Below are positions 45,050 through 57,276 of a stretch of 64,000 bases of DNA, piece after piece. The translations under genes were made by a program, and so were the position numbers. The stretch's first letter is position 1; each line of letters begins with the position of its first letter. The notes beneath the pieces are model-generated. The model did not search any database, was not told where the DNA came from, and saw nothing but the letters and a program-made list of their open reading frames with translations. The DNA is taken from the NCBI GenBank assembly GCA_963693365.1, contig CAVNZM010000013.1:7564001-7628000 (forward strand), in the 5' to 3' direction. The stretch is from Amoebidium appalachense (lineage: Eukaryota > Ichthyosporea).

Positions 45050-45364
45050 TTAATTTAGTTTTGGTTCCCAGTGCACCCACCTCCCCTTCCTCTGTGCCAG
45101 CTCCGTCTCCAGCAGCCTCTGGCCCATGGTGTCGATCACGTCACCATAGTGGCTCCAGCTGAGACAGATGGCCGCAGACAGAAAACACAGCACAAAGACG
45201 CCAAGCGACAGCAGCTGTGCGTGCGTGTGCGTGTGTGTGCGTGTGCGTGTGCGTGTGCGTGTGCGTGTGCGTGTGCGTGTGCGTGTGCGTGTGCGTGTGC
45301 GTGTGCGTGTGCGTGTGCGTGTGCGTGTGCGTGTGCGTGTGCGTGTGCGTGTGCGTGTGCGTGC

Positions 45365-45418
<54 letters not shown>

Positions 45419-46501
45419 CACAGAGTGTGTGTGGGTGGCTGGGTGGGTGGGGCGGGGGGAGGGAGGGTTGGAGAGGGGGAGGGGGCCGAGGAGGGGGGGG
45501 GGGGGGGGGGGGGGGGGAGGAGGTCAGAAGGTGTTACAGAGTACGAAGGTACGCATTCAAGATGGGCAACACCAATGCAGATTTCGTGGAAAAGAGCAAA
45601 CACCCAAAAAATTTCATCATCAGTAGAGCCCATCCACAAGGGCGGCCCAGCCTATTCAGGAGGGGAGGGGGGGGGGGGGGGGGGGGGGTAGGAAGACGAT
45701 TCGTGGGGAGGGGGGGGGATGGGAAAGGGTGAAAAGGGGGGGGGGGGGGGGGGGGGGGAGAGGATTGATTGAGGATGATCAATGTTGATTTAGGAATGAG
45801 CTTATTGGTTTGGGTATCGAAGGGTTGGGGGCGGAGGGGGGGGAGGGGGAGGGGTTTGTGCGTGTGTATCCCACCCGCGACACGGTGAGAGGGGGAGAGG
45901 GGGTTGCACAAAGAGACAAAGAAGAAGACAGTAAGTTTGCGCATGTGCAAAGGTGCCGAGAAGGAGATGCTAAAAATAGACACATGGATGGAGTCTACAT
46001 GCAGAGTTGAAGACGTTTGGAAGGGGAGGGGGGACGGGAGTACGAGGGGAGACCGGGGGGGGGGGGGGGGGGGAGGTTTGGAAGTTTGCGAAATTTTGGA
46101 CGGAGACAACTAGCAGGCAGACTAGTTTGAAAACCGAACGAGGGAGGAGGGGGAGGGGGGGAAAGGTTGTTGTTAGACGGGAGAGGGGGGGGGGGAGGGG
46201 GTAGAATGTATGATGTGGTGTGTGTGTGCGTGTGTGTGTGACTAGAATCGATATTCAACGACTGTTATCTCTTATTTGAACTTTTTTGGGGGGGAGGGGG
46301 GGGGTGGGAGGCGGGGGAAAGGGGGGGGGGGGGAGGGGGGGGGGGGAAGAAGGGGGGGAGAGGGGGAAATGGCAAGAGCGGGGCAGTGAGAGGGGGGGGG
46401 GGGGGGGGGGGGGGGGGGGAGGGGGGGGGGGGGGAAAGGGGGGGGGGGAGGGGGGGGAAGAAGGGGGGAGAGGGGGGAAGATGGCAAGAGCGGGGCAGTG
46501 A

Positions 46502-46559
<58 letters not shown>

Positions 46560-46849
46560 GAGGGGGTAGAGAGAGACAGAGAGAGCGATAGAGACAGAGA
46601 CAGAGAGCCATACACACAGAGAGACAGGAAGAGAGAGAAAGAGGGAGGGAGGGGAGAGAGAGAGGGGGGGGGGGGGGGAGGGGGGGAGAGAGAAGGGGGA
46701 GAGAGGGGGGGAGGGGGGAGGTAAAAGAAGAGAGAGGAGGGGGGAGAGAGAGATAGGGGGAGAAAGAGTGATGCAGATAGTGAAAGAGCGGAGGGGGGGG
46801 GGGGGGGTGAGGGGAGACAGAGGAGGAGAGAGTTTTGGATGGAGGACGG

Positions 46850-46883
<34 letters not shown>

Positions 46884-47151
46884 GAGAGGGAGAGGGAGGA
46901 AGGAGGGACGAGGTGGTGGTTAAGAGAATAGGGAGTTGTGGGATGATAAGTGAAGTCAGAAGGGTGAGTGTGTGTGTCTGTGTGTGTGCAAGGCTTGGGG
47001 GGGGAAACGCAGAAGCCAAAAGCAGTCCAAAGAGAAAATGAGAGGGACAGGGCCGGGGGTGGGGGGGTGGAGAAAAGGCGGGGGGGGGGGGGGGGGGGGG
47101 GGTGGATACCTTGAGCTGTGTTTCCTCGTCCAGATACTTCGTCACACCCAT
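45050..47151 (-). CDS. Small single-pass membrane protein, two exons seen
   Basis: Exon 1 (47151-47110) encodes MGVTKYLDEETQLK and ends at AAG/GTATCC. Exon 2 starts after a (GCACAC)n tract ending in CACAG at 45214 and continues in phase 0 with LLSLGVFVLCFLSAAICLSW, a clear transmembrane helix, then SHYGDVIDTMGQRLLETELA. Read to the stop at 45050, the protein has 68 residues. A GAG/GTGGGT donor just before the end (after QRKGR) allows further exons downstream, for which 43570-43647 is a candidate. I do not recognise the family. The intron is packed with sense-strand poly(C) and CT tracts. It is divergent from the SAP30-like gene. Confidence 0.6.
45220..45417. repeat. (GTGTGC)n hexanucleotide array followed by (GT)n
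   Basis: More than 20 GTGTGC units (about 45228-45360), then about 25 GT units. It directly forms the sequence upstream of the exon 2 acceptor of the membrane-protein gene on the minus strand. Confidence 0.95.
45530..45660 (-). repeat. S1-related repeat in the membrane-protein gene intron
   Basis: The plus strand reads GTTACAGAGTACGAAGG, GCAACACCAATGCAGATTTC, then AGTAGAGCCCATCCAC and GGCGGCCCAG, with G tracts on both sides. It is a diverged S1 3' half in the sense orientation of the host gene. Confidence 0.65.
46270..46905. repeat. G/GA-rich block with a duplicated unit
   Basis: Very long G tracts (e.g. about 46504-46560). The segment AAATGGCAAGAGCGGGGCAG at about 46367 recurs, as AGATGGCAAGAGCGGGGCAG, about 112 bp later near 46479, each followed by TGAGAG and G runs, so this part is a tandem duplication. 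Confidence 0.85.
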
Positions 47152-47971
47152 AGTGGTGGTTATAAAGGATAAAAAACGAAAAGGGAGGAGGGGCAGGGGG
47201 GGGGGGGGGGGGGGGAGGGGGGAGGGGGGGGGGGGAGGGGGGGGGGGGGGAGCAAACTATAGAGTATGAAAGAAAACTATCCGAATGGCGATGCCTTGTG
47301 GGCTTAATCATGAAAAGTGAAAAAAAAATACAGAATAGAAGTAGGCTCCTCAGTGAAGCTCAGAGAGCTGCCCGCGTGTGACTTTGTCGGTACAAGCACA
47401 GGTCCGCTGCCCAAAGACGTATATGCGTCACTAGGCCAATGCTACTGTTTCAATAGTGTACGGAACAACAATGACTGAGATTTGCACCGATTTTATGGCT
47501 GTATGAACCCTTTCTCTCTCTCTCTCTATCTTCCGTTCTCAGCATTGACTCCGTTTTCGTGTTGCGATGAACAACCGCCGCAACTGCTCATAATTTGGTC
47601 TATGACATTAACGCATAACTACTCTATTGTTGTTACTTATATTTCTTAACTTTTTAATTCACTTAAAACACCAATTACATGGCGCTTTTACAGTTACGTA
47701 TTAAGTGTATAGTGCCGCTTTTTGTGCTGACAAAGCAGCTTTGAGCGGCTCCCGCAAGACTGCTTTCAGTTAGAAAAGTTGCAGTGTTTTCGTTCAAAGT
47801 TCCTTTGAATGCTTTGAAAGTCCAACGTAGTAATACAGTGCGCTACAAACCAACACGTTCGCAACGCAAAACAGAACAACGACCAAAATTCTCGCAGTTA
47901 TAGAGGGTGGAGCAGGGAAAGAAAGGAAAAACAGAAAAGGAAAAATCCCCGCCACGCTCAACAACGCCAAC
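47152..47971. promoter_or_regulatory. Divergent promoter region between the membrane-protein and SAP30-like genes
   Basis: G tracts occur up to 47250, then 720 bp of complex AT-richer sequence up to the SAP30-like ATG. The start codons of the two genes are 0.8 kb apart and point away from each other, so it probably holds both promoters. No TATA box is evident. Confidence 0.5.
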
Positions 47972-48788
47972 ATGGCTTCAACAGAACCCGAGAACGCAAT
48001 TTGCTGCGTGATAGACGAAAAGGGACGATGTGAAACGCCCGCTGGCATAACATCATTCACAAAGAGAATGCAGAGGGGAGCGAAGCAGAAAAAGATCGAC
48101 CTGCGTGCAGACGAAACAGTGGGCCACAGTCGTGTGTGTGCACAACACAGGCAGATGTTGCTGACGTTGAGACAGCAGATAGAGCCAAAGAAGAGGAAGG
48201 CGGAGGAGGGCGGCGACGAGGAGATACAGGTACGTGCGGGATAACATGGTTGTGTTAGTTTCGAAGACGGCGGGGAGGCAGGGAGAGGGGGGGGTGGGGG
48301 GTAAGGGAGGGGAAGGGTTCGGGGTTGATAGGATTTTGGGTGGGTGTAAAGTTCTGAGCGAAACGCGCGAGAAGAAGATCGCGAGATGATCAATGCAGGG
48401 GTTTTCTGTAAAACTAGTAGAATATTTCCAACACACGGTTTTTGGAAGAGGCATGATAAATGAGGGTATAGGGGAGATTGTTGGGGATGTGTAGATGCAG
48501 TACGGTTGCATTCTTCTTTTTTTTTGGTTTATTTCTCTCTTTGTGTGATCTTAATAGCCCGCCCCCTCACTTACAGGGCTTCTCCCTTCCCCCCACCTTC
48601 CTTTCTTTCCCTTACTTGTATGTAAATGTGTAGGACACCTTTGGACACAGTTTTAATGATCCCCACACGGAGCTCTTCTCCCCCTCTTACCTTCCTTTTC
48701 CCCCCCCTCCCCCCTACTTCCTCCTCCGGGCTCACCCCCAAACACCTTTGCTGTCCCCCCCCCCCCCCTTTCTCCCCCCCCCTTTTGC

Positions 48789-48843
<55 letters not shown>

Positions 48844-48852
48844 CCCACACCC

Positions 48853-48924
<72 letters not shown>

Positions 48925-48932
48925 ATCTCTCT

Positions 48933-48970
<38 letters not shown>

Positions 48971-49123
48971 CCCCCCCCCCCCCCCCCTCTCCCCCTCCCC
49001 CCCCCCCCCCCCCTCCCTGTTCTTTCTCTGCCACCATCCGCCCCTCCTGCACCCTCTCGTGTCATTCTTCCTTGCCCCACCCTGCCTCTCTACTCTCCTT
49101 ATTTCTCCGTCGCTCTCTTTCCT

Positions 49124-49174
<51 letters not shown>

Positions 49175-49582
49175 TGTGTGTGCGTGCGTGTGTGTGTGTA
49201 TGCGTGTGGGCTGTGTCTGCGCCTATGTTTTCGTGCGCGCATGTGTCCTCTCTCTCTCACCTTCTCCGCCCTTTTCCCTACCTGGGCCCCACCCCTCAAC
49301 ACCTTAACACAAACATGACGTTGATTCCTTACTCCCCTTGGCCCCCTGAGGATGGGCTCTATTTCTCATGCATACGTTGTGCTCTAAATTGTCTGCTTTG
49401 TGTTGTCCAACGGGCATATGTACTTGTGCTCTGTAATGGATTCTAACCTTCCCCCCTCCGCCCCTTCTCTCCCCATCCATCCCGTCCATACACGTGTTTT
49501 ATGCTTGTGTGTGTGTCTGTGTTTTGTTTCCCGTTTGTTCTTGTGTACTTCGTACTTTTTGACGCATTTAAACCCCCCCCCC

Positions 49583-49636
<54 letters not shown>

Positions 49637-49771
49637 GAAAAGCCCCACAGTCCCCCCACAAGAAAAAGCTTAAACTGTAGAATGCCTGTTCAACAAATTT
49701 ATAACCCTAGGACAATAGGAGCTGTGTAGCTGTGGAGATTTTTATGTTCATTCTTGTTAGTTTGCTTTCAA

Positions 49772-49805
<34 letters not shown>

Positions 49806-49885
49806 TTCTTCCCCCAACCACCACAACCACCACCACCCACACACACACACACACCACTTTCATGTTTGGCTTTCCTTTTGCCAGC

Positions 49886-49925
<40 letters not shown>

Positions 49926-50499
49926 TTCCTCACCCATCCACCCACCCATCCACCCCCCTTCCATCGTCACTCATTGGGTTCTTTTTTCTTCTTCTTTTGC
50001 AACAACATTCCGCCTTCCTCGCCCCCTCCACTTTGCACATTGTTGGTACTACATTCTTGAAATCCCCCTCCCCCCTCCCCCCTCCCCGCCCAGGGGCGCC
50101 ACACATACACCCTGTTCTTCTCCCCAACTCCCCCCCCCCCCCCCCCCTCCCCCGGCCAACACACACACAAACATACACACACAGGTATTAATTAACCTGT
50201 GTTAATTCTCTCTCCCCCCTCCCCCCCCCTCCCCCCCCCTCCCCCCCCCCCCCCCCCCCCCCCCCCCCCACAAAAAAAAAAAAAAAAAAAAAAAGGGACG
50301 ATAAGCCACACAATCACACACACATGCACATGCACGCGCACGCGCATGCGCACGCACATACTCTCTCTTACCTTCTGTTTCCCCCCTCTCCCCTTTCCCC
50401 CTGCTCCCTCCTTCCTCCCTTCTTCCCCCCCTCCCCCCCCCCCTTCCCCCCCTCTCTGCCCTCCCCTTCCCCCTTCCACACATAAACACACACACACAT

Positions 50500-50537
<38 letters not shown>

Positions 50538-50751
50538 CGACTTCACCACGTTGCACATCCAAACCCTCAAACGCTACAAGCGCCACTACAAGCTCAACCT
50601 GGCAAACAATGTCGGAAAGGCGGAATTGGCATCTGCAATAAACCGCCATTTTGCTTCTCTACCGGTGAACGAGGGAAGGGACGTGAGCGCATTTTTGGCG
50701 CATGCGCACAAGAGGAGACTCAAAATGCAGGCTGCTGAAGCGGCTGTGTGA
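47972..50751 (+). CDS. SAP30-like subunit of the Sin3 histone deacetylase complex, two exons
   Basis: SAP30 proteins bridge DNA, the Sin3 scaffold and HDACs in the nucleus. Exon 1 (47972-48229, 86 codons) has the SAP30 zinc finger: CC (11-12), Cys20, Cys56 and His59, with ITSFTKRMQRGAKQKK and VGHSRVCAQHRQ matching the family. It ends CAG/GTACGT. Exon 2 (50536-50751) starts after (CA)nCAG in phase 0 and encodes the Sin3-binding domain: TLKRYKRHYKL, KAELASAINRHFASLPVNEG, then FLAHAHKRRLKMQ. Total 157 residues, somewhat shorter than animal SAP30/SAP30L. The 2.3-kb intron contains (CT)n arrays, many poly(C) tracts and S1 fragments in sense orientation. Confidence 0.9.
48790..49017 (+). repeat. 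(CT)n and poly(C) block in the SAP30-like intron
   Basis: (CT)n arrays at about 48791-48840, 48855-48920 and 48938-48968 are followed by C tracts to 49013. Pyrimidines lie on the sense strand. Confidence 0.95.
49336..49579 (+). repeat. S1 repeat fragments in the SAP30-like intron
   Basis: The first fragment reads CCCCCTGAGGATGGGCTCTA, CATGCATACGTTGTGCTC and TTGTGTTGTCCAACGGGCAT (49336-49443). After about 85 bp follows the 3' end TTGTTCTTGTGTACTTCGTA, TTTTTGACGCATTTAAA and C9 (49528-49579), almost identical to the eIF2-gamma intron 7 copies. Sense orientation. Confidence 0.8.
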
Positions 50752-51192
50752 TTTTAAAAGTTAAGAATCTTGTAAAAATAGGCTTTAGGGTTCTAGTGTG
50801 TGGTGGGGATGGGTGGGTGTTGGTGTGCCTCTTTGTTTTGCAAAAAAGCAGTGGTTATAGAAGCACACGGTGATTGGTTTGTCTATTCTGTTTGACACAG
50901 TTATTCCCTGTGCATGTGTTGGGTGTAGTGGTGCTTTTGGTTTGTTGCTTGGAGTGTGTACATAGATTAGGCTTGCTGTATGCAGTGCCATTTATTATGT
51001 TCTGGTTGTATGGCTTTTGACAATACGGAAGGGGTCCTCGGGGGGAGAACGGGGATGGGGTGGGCTGCGACAGTATTGGTATTTCTTTGAAAGAATCACT
51101 TAACAGAAATGTGTGGCTTTCGATAAAGGTTGCTGAATACAATGAAGAGGCAAACTGTTGTTCTGGAAAATACATGCACACGCACGCGCGCA

Positions 51193-51231
<39 letters not shown>

Positions 51232-51414
51232 CAGAAGTGCAATGTTATCATTTGGGGTTTGCTGCACTGTGTGCATTTCGTACCCACATTCACAACAAAT
51301 AGAAATACATAACTATCTCCTTTTTTATCATCTCTTGGTTCACTACGTACTACCACTACTACCCCCCCCCCCCCCCCCCCCCCCCCCCGCGGGGGTGCCA
51401 CCGCCGCAGACGTC

Positions 51415-51592
51415 TCTGATCATAGCGTGTGACCCACCCATGTCCAAGTGAAACAGTATCTGAGTTGGGTTTCGTTGACGAGGTGAATGGGTCGAAACTC
51501 GGATACTGTGGCCAGCCGATGCAGGCCTCCGCTGAGGATGGTATTCGTGTTGTCCGTTGTGAATGTTTACCAATGCATGTACATATAATCCC
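51415..51592 (+). repeat. S1 repeat, long copy (plus)
   Basis: It reads GTGTGACCCACCCATGTCC, ATCTGAGTTGGGTTTCG, GAGGTGAATGGGTCGAAACT, CGGATACTGTGG, then CTGAGGATGG, TGTTGTCCGTTGTGAATG and ends in poly(C) from 51593. Together with the copies at 21.1, 21.4 and 35.2 kb it defines the 5' half of S1. Confidence 0.8.
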
Positions 51593-51644
<52 letters not shown>

Positions 51645-51702
51645 CCGCCGCCCTCTGCCCTCCTTCCAGCCCTCTCCCACCACTTCCGGCCACCACCACC
51701 AG

Positions 51703-52140
51703 GGACATGTGACCGACCCATGTCTAATTAGAGACATAGGCCGTATATCCGTGTAGTTTCGCATGGGACGTGAATTCGAATGGCTCAAACTGGGGACGTT
51801 TTTCAACCCTCGAGCTCCGAGGATGGGCTCAACTCATAATTATGTTGCACAATTCTAGCCCTTGTGCGTTGTGTCTTTGGATATCCGTGATGCATGATGA
51901 AGGGATGTTGTCTGTTGTGTATTTAGCGCTTAGTCGGCAATTCTCTAGGATTTATATTCCTGTGCATGGCCATCCCACACTTTCCATAAAAGGAGGCAGC
52001 ACGATACATAGACAAAGCCAACCACATTCGTCGTATCTCCGCCGGATCTGACACACTGCAGCCAAAACACTGTGGATAACTTTGTTGGTGAACTTGGCAG
52101 GTTCCCTGAGGATGAGCCCTGAGCGCTTATAATGCATACT
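51703..52140 (+). repeat. Degenerate S1-related copies
   Basis: GTGACCGACCCATGTC, GACGTGAATTCGAATGGC, GCTCCGAGGATGGGCTCAAC, TGTTGTCTGTTGTGTATTTA, and later CCCTGAGGATGAGCCCTGAG with ATAATGCATACTTGG are recognisable, so one or two old S1 copies lie here. A minus-strand frame at 51952-52137 overlaps but shows no family match. Confidence 0.5.
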
Positions 52141-52199
52141 TGGTGAGTCACTATGTTACTTCGCATTTCCGTGTTGTTTCCACCCCACACACCCGCGCC

Positions 52200-52370
52200 C
52201 CCCCCCCCCCCCCCCCCCCCCCCTCCCCTTCCCCCCCCCCCCCCCCCCCCCCCGCCCTCCCTCCCCCCTGCCAGCCTCCCCCCCCCCCCCCCCCCTTCCT
52301 CCCCCCCCCCCCCCTCCCCCCACTACACACACACGCACCCCCCCCCCCCCCCTCCCCCTGCCCTCCTGTC
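52200..52370. repeat. Poly(C) block
   Basis: About 170 bp made almost entirely of C with short interruptions. It directly precedes the candidate terminal exon at 52382. Confidence 0.95.
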
Positions 52371-52381
52371 CCCACGGCCCT

Positions 52382-52510
52382 GAGGGTGTGAGCGCGATCA
52401 CAATACGGTATATACAAAACACACGGCCCCTGCACTCAGCTGAATACGAACAGAACAAGCACTGGCTTGTGAGCCACGTCATCCCAGGACGCAAACTAGA
52501 GCACATCTAA
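52382..52510 (+). CDS. Candidate terminal exon of an unidentified plus-strand gene
   Basis: After a long C/T-rich tract, an open frame reads GVSAITIRYIQNTRPLHSAE and then YEQNKHWLVSHVIPGRKLEH, ending at a TAA near 52508. The amino acid composition is that of a folded protein, in strong contrast to the surrounding simple sequence. The acceptor is probably CTGAG just before GGTGTGAGC, but this is not certain. I do not recognise the protein and found no upstream exon between 50.75 and 52.3 kb. Confidence 0.45.
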   Translation, partial: EGVSAITIRYIQNTRPLHSAEYEQNKHWLVSHVIPGRKLEHI

Positions 52511-52710
52511 AACCTGACTCATTCGGAATGATTGTGAAAAGGGAAGAATTTTAATTCATATTTGACGTACGCCCTGATGGTTTCACACATGCACACACGT
52601 TTAATAAGTACACAGCACTAGTGTGAACAATACTGATGTCATGTGATCACTTGTTAGCAAACACTCACACAATCATTAATCAGGTACAAATTTGCTTCTT
52701 CACGTCCCAG

Positions 52711-52747
<37 letters not shown>

Positions 52748-53659
52748 TGCCCCGAGGCAGACAGTTTAGTTCCCGAGTCCCCCCCTTCCTCCTTTCCTAA
52801 GCTCAAAACTAGCTCGCAGGTCATTGCAATCGCTCTGCACCCTTGTACCAGTGTCTAGACCGTCGTAAGTTTATTATTTGCAAACTTCCCCCCCCCCCCC
52901 CCTCCCCCCCTCCACCCCACCCCACCTCCCTCTCCCCTGTCCCTCCCCCCCCCCCCCCCCCCCCCCCCCCCCTTCCCCCCCCGAATCAACCAACCAGTGC
53001 GCTCATACATGTCCCACCTCTCTTGGGAGGCTCACACCGGCCTTCCCACTGAAAAACTTAATGCAATAGTCAACCCCTTCCCCTCGTGCTATAGCTGATG
53101 CTTCTCGCCATGTACGCATATGCATGCACACCGTGACTGTCAAGCATACAACTCCGCTTTCCCAGCACCCCATTGCAAGCAGTAAATGTATGGTTGTGGA
53201 TGACGAATTGGATTGTAACTGAATTCGGAATTAGATTGAATGTATGAGGTTCATGGCCTGAGCGAAGTTAACCGTCAACGAAAGATCAGCACAATCATGA
53301 ACAGTTAGGGTGTGCGTGCAATGTGCGAGCATGTGTGTGTGTGTTTGTGTGCTTGTGTGTGTGTGTGTGTGTGTTGGTGTGTGTGTGTGTGTATGTGTGT
53401 GTTTGTGTATGTGCGTGCGTGTGTGTGTGAGTGTGTGTGTGTGCCTGCAAGTGTGTGTGGGTGTACCAGTGTGTGTGCATGGTGTATGCATGTGCATGTG
53501 CAATCACGTGTGCATTTGCGTGTGCGTGCCTGTGTGCCTGTGTGCGTGCATGTGTCTGCAAGTGTGTGCACGTGTGTGTGTGTGCGTGCGGGTGTGCTTG
53601 CGCCTGCATGTGCGTGTGCGTCACGGTGCCTGTGTATGTGTGCCTGTGTGTTTGTGTGC

Positions 53660-53756
<97 letters not shown>

Positions 53757-54296
53757 TGCAAAAGCGCACGTGATTCAATACCTACCACACGTGGTGCACG
53801 TGCAGAGCATATCATGAAATAGACGAATAGGCCACGTACCCCTTTGAAGTCTTCCGGCCCATTTTTTTATTTTTCAATTGTCGGGAGGGGGGGGGAGAGG
53901 GAAGGGGGGATGGGGGGGGTTTGGGGGGGATTGCCAAATGTGTGTGTATGTGTGTTCAAGTTCGTTACGGCCATCAGTAGTAGTGGTGGTGGTGGTGGTG
54001 TTTTGTTTTTTTTTTTGTTTTTTTTTGGTTTTTTTTTGGTTTGGGGGGGGGGAGGGGGGGCGGGGGGGAGGGGACGGAGGGAGGGGGGAGGGCAAGGGGG
54101 AGGGGGGGAGGGAGAGGGGAATGACCACGCCGCTCATCTCAACATACCGTGCAGAGCTAGTGTACGTGTACCAACCGCGTGTGTATAGACTGTGCGTCTG
54201 TGCGTGCGTGTGTGTGCGTGTGTGTGTGTGCGCGCGTGTGTTCGTGTGTGTGTGTGTGTGCGTGTGTGTGTGTGCGCGCGCGCGCGTGTGTGTGAC

Positions 54297-54392
<96 letters not shown>

Positions 54393-54856
54393 CGCGTGTG
54401 TGTGTGTGCATGTTGTTGCACAGGTGGCCTGTGTGTGTGTACACCACACTCCTCACTCTGATCCCATTGAACTTAGAAGTTTCTTCACACCCTAAGCAGA
54501 TACGTATAGATCGAACGACCAGTTTCACTACATACGCCTTTGGACTTCAAAAACCAAGGTTAAGTTTCTTTGGCCTTGGGACAGGACATGGAAATTTCGG
54601 CTTTGTGAGTGCACTATAGGTCTTGAACTACCGAGTGTGCGATATATATATACTACCATGAACCCCCCTCCCCCCCCCCCCCTCCCCTCCCCCCCCCCCC
54701 TCCCCCCCCCCCCCCCCCCCCCTCCCCCCGGCCCTTCCAGGCGTGCAATTGTCCAGTTCTCACCGCAACCACCACCACACAAAATCTTAAGGATGGCTAT
54801 GGACACACACTATGCACCCGCATCAAGTCCCACCGGTTTGCAGTCTGGCATAAGCC

Positions 54857-55123
54857 ACACGACTCTGAAATCTCCAAGTCGTTTGCTCCTTGCCCGTTAG
54901 CAGTGTTTGTGGCTTGTTGTATCTATCTAATTTCTGAGGTATATCTGTGATGTTTCGTCGAACGGTTTGTACTAAGCATCCCTATAAAGTTACTTAAAGG
55001 AAATATCCGACTCTCGTATTGATGTTTGTTTGAGTGCACGACCTCATGATATTTCTGTTTATAAATTTTTTTTTTTGCCAAAAGTTTTCAAAAACTTTTA
55101 TAGATTGTGACCCCATGACGTCT
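54857..55123 (+). repeat. Repeat C, copy 1 (about 265 bp)
   Basis: Shares TGAAATCTCCAAGTCGTTTG, AGCAGTGTTTGTGGCTTGTT, GATGTTTCGTCGAACGGTTT and CCGACTCTCGTATTGATGTT with 57016-57276, in the same orientation and order, ending in GTGACCCCATG. There are several small indels, so the copies are not very recent. Confidence 0.9.
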
Positions 55124-55169
55124 TAAGGTCTTTTTTGATTTTGAAACGGGGAAGGGGGGAGTAATAAGT

Positions 55170-55211
<42 letters not shown>

Positions 55212-56619
55212 ACCCCCCCCCCCCGAAGGGGTAGGTCCTCGGAGAGGGGGGGGAGGGGACCCACCACCCCTCCGCCGGCTGGGGGAGGGGGGGGGGGGAG
55301 GGGGGCTACCCAAAAATGACTAATATGTACTAATATGTATGTTGGATACCAACTTGAAAACATGATGGCATTGGCACCTTATCTTAATCCACTAGTACTA
55401 TCATAGTATATACCAATAACTCGGATGATCAATTATCAGGCCCTGGGTCAATGACCTGCTTACTAATTAGGCATCCCCCCCCCCCCCCCCCCCCCCTCCC
55501 CCGGAACGACTGCGGGCCCGTGGGGGCCTCCCCCTCTCTATGCCTCTTGGGCCTAGGATCTCAAGCTCATACCGAAACCGCAATGACTTGTTGCTCATGA
55601 CCACTGATTTTCTCGATGATGTACAGTAAAGCACCCTTGCACACGCAGATCTCACACACGCGCACACACGTACACTATTGGATACGCTCACAGACTGCCG
55701 TAGGGTATATGCTAATCTGCTGAGTAGTGGCACATATCGTTAAATGATGCGTGCACGCACATGTGGCTCACATTCTGAATCCTTTTTTCCCTGTAACTGC
55801 TTCCCCTTATTTCCCCCCTCATTCCCCTCCCCCCCCCCCCCCCCCCCCCCCCCACAAACACACACACACATACACACCCACCCACCACCACCACCACCAC
55901 CACCATCACCATCACACCACCACCACCACCACCGCGCCCTCTTTTTAGCTCTCTATCTATCCCCCCCCCCTCCCCCCCCCCCCCCCCCCCTGGTTATTTG
56001 TCTGGCACAGTTTCATCCATGCATCATGTGCCATCATGCATCCTCATCATCAACAACAGAAACACACACACATATTATGGCAATTCAATCACACATGCCA
56101 ACGGAAGGCACATGCGCGCGTGCAAATTTGTGCCAGAGATTGACTAGACTCTCAATCACTAACACACAGACATACACACAACACACGCACACATATGCAC
56201 ACACACGCACACACAGACAAACACGCGCTGAGACACACATGCACAGTGACACCCACACGTGTGCACACACCCTCTTCTCTGGCACACACGAGAATGCCAT
56301 GTAAATTCGCACATGCTAAGCGCATTGCGTCCACGCAGCTTGCACATGTGGCACGAAGTTTACTACTCACACACTGTCAGGCTACCACTGTGGTTAGCAC
56401 AGGTTCGAATGCCCACCCACCCTAACTTACGGACACATACACACACGGTCCCACGTCTCAGTACACGGCACAAAAATCGCAGAGACACACTCCCAGGCCC
56501 AGTGACATACTGTGCATGACAGATGTGCCCTAACTTAGTCAAAATTCGAAGCGCTGGTTAAAACGAAGGGAAGAAGACTTAGTACAAACTTAGCGCTTGT
56601 GATGGTTGTGGATGAGAGA

Positions 56620-56965
56620 GGGGAGGAAGGGGGGGGGGGGGGGGGGGGGGGGGGGGAGGGGGGGGAAGAGGGGGAGGCGAGCCTCCAGAAAAAATCGAGA
56701 GGGTGTGCAGCCGCGGCCGGCGCTGAGGGTCCCGTCGGACTCCCCGCGCGGGGGAGGAGGGAGGGGGGGGGGGGGGGGGGGAGGGAGGGGGGACCCACCA
56801 CCCGAACAAAGAGGTGGGTCCCCCCTCCCCCGGCCCACCACCCCGGTGCTCAGCTTAGGGAGGGGGGGGGGAGGGGGGAGGGGGGGGACCCACCACCCCC
56901 TCAAGCAGGTGAGTTTCCCCCCAGGGGGGGGGGGAGGGGGGGGACCCACCACCAGGGGGGACCTC
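56620..56965. repeat. G-tract array with repeated GACCCACCACC spacers
   Basis: GGGACCCACCACC-type segments occur at about 56788, 56830, 56884 and 56939 between G runs, and once more at about 55254. The short spacer repeats at irregular 40-55 bp steps, so this looks like a G-rich minisatellite. Confidence 0.8.
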
Positions 56966-57015
56966 AATACTTACTACTGGCCACCCCCCATTCTCAAATT
57001 CAAAAATGCCTAGTA

Positions 57016-57276
57016 GTACTACGACTTTGAAATCTCCAAGTCGTTTGCTCCTTGCCCGATAGCAGTGTTTGTGGCTTGTTGTTTCTATTTAATTTCTGAG
57101 GTCACGATATCTGTGTGATGTTTCGTCGAACGGTTTGTACTAAGCATCTCGAAAGTTACTTAACGGAAATTCCGACTCTCGTATTGATGTTTGTTCGTGC
57201 GCATGACTTCATGATACTTCTGTTTATATCTTTTTTTGTTTCTTCAAAAACTTTCATAGGCTGTGACCCCATGCAT
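57016..57276 (+). repeat. Repeat C, copy 2
   Basis: Direct repeat of 54857-55123, about 2.16 kb downstream. Both copies lie next to G-rich blocks that contain GGGACCCACCACC units. Confidence 0.9.

Noticed and set aside
51952-52137. 61-codon minus frame as a membrane-protein exon
   Set aside because: All three minus frames are open here and the segment overlaps degenerate S1 copies, so coding potential cannot be separated from chance.
56380-56425. tRNA-like segment GTGGTTAGCACAGGTTCGAAT
   Set aside because: It resembles a B box, but no T-stem, D-stem or acceptor stem pairs around it.
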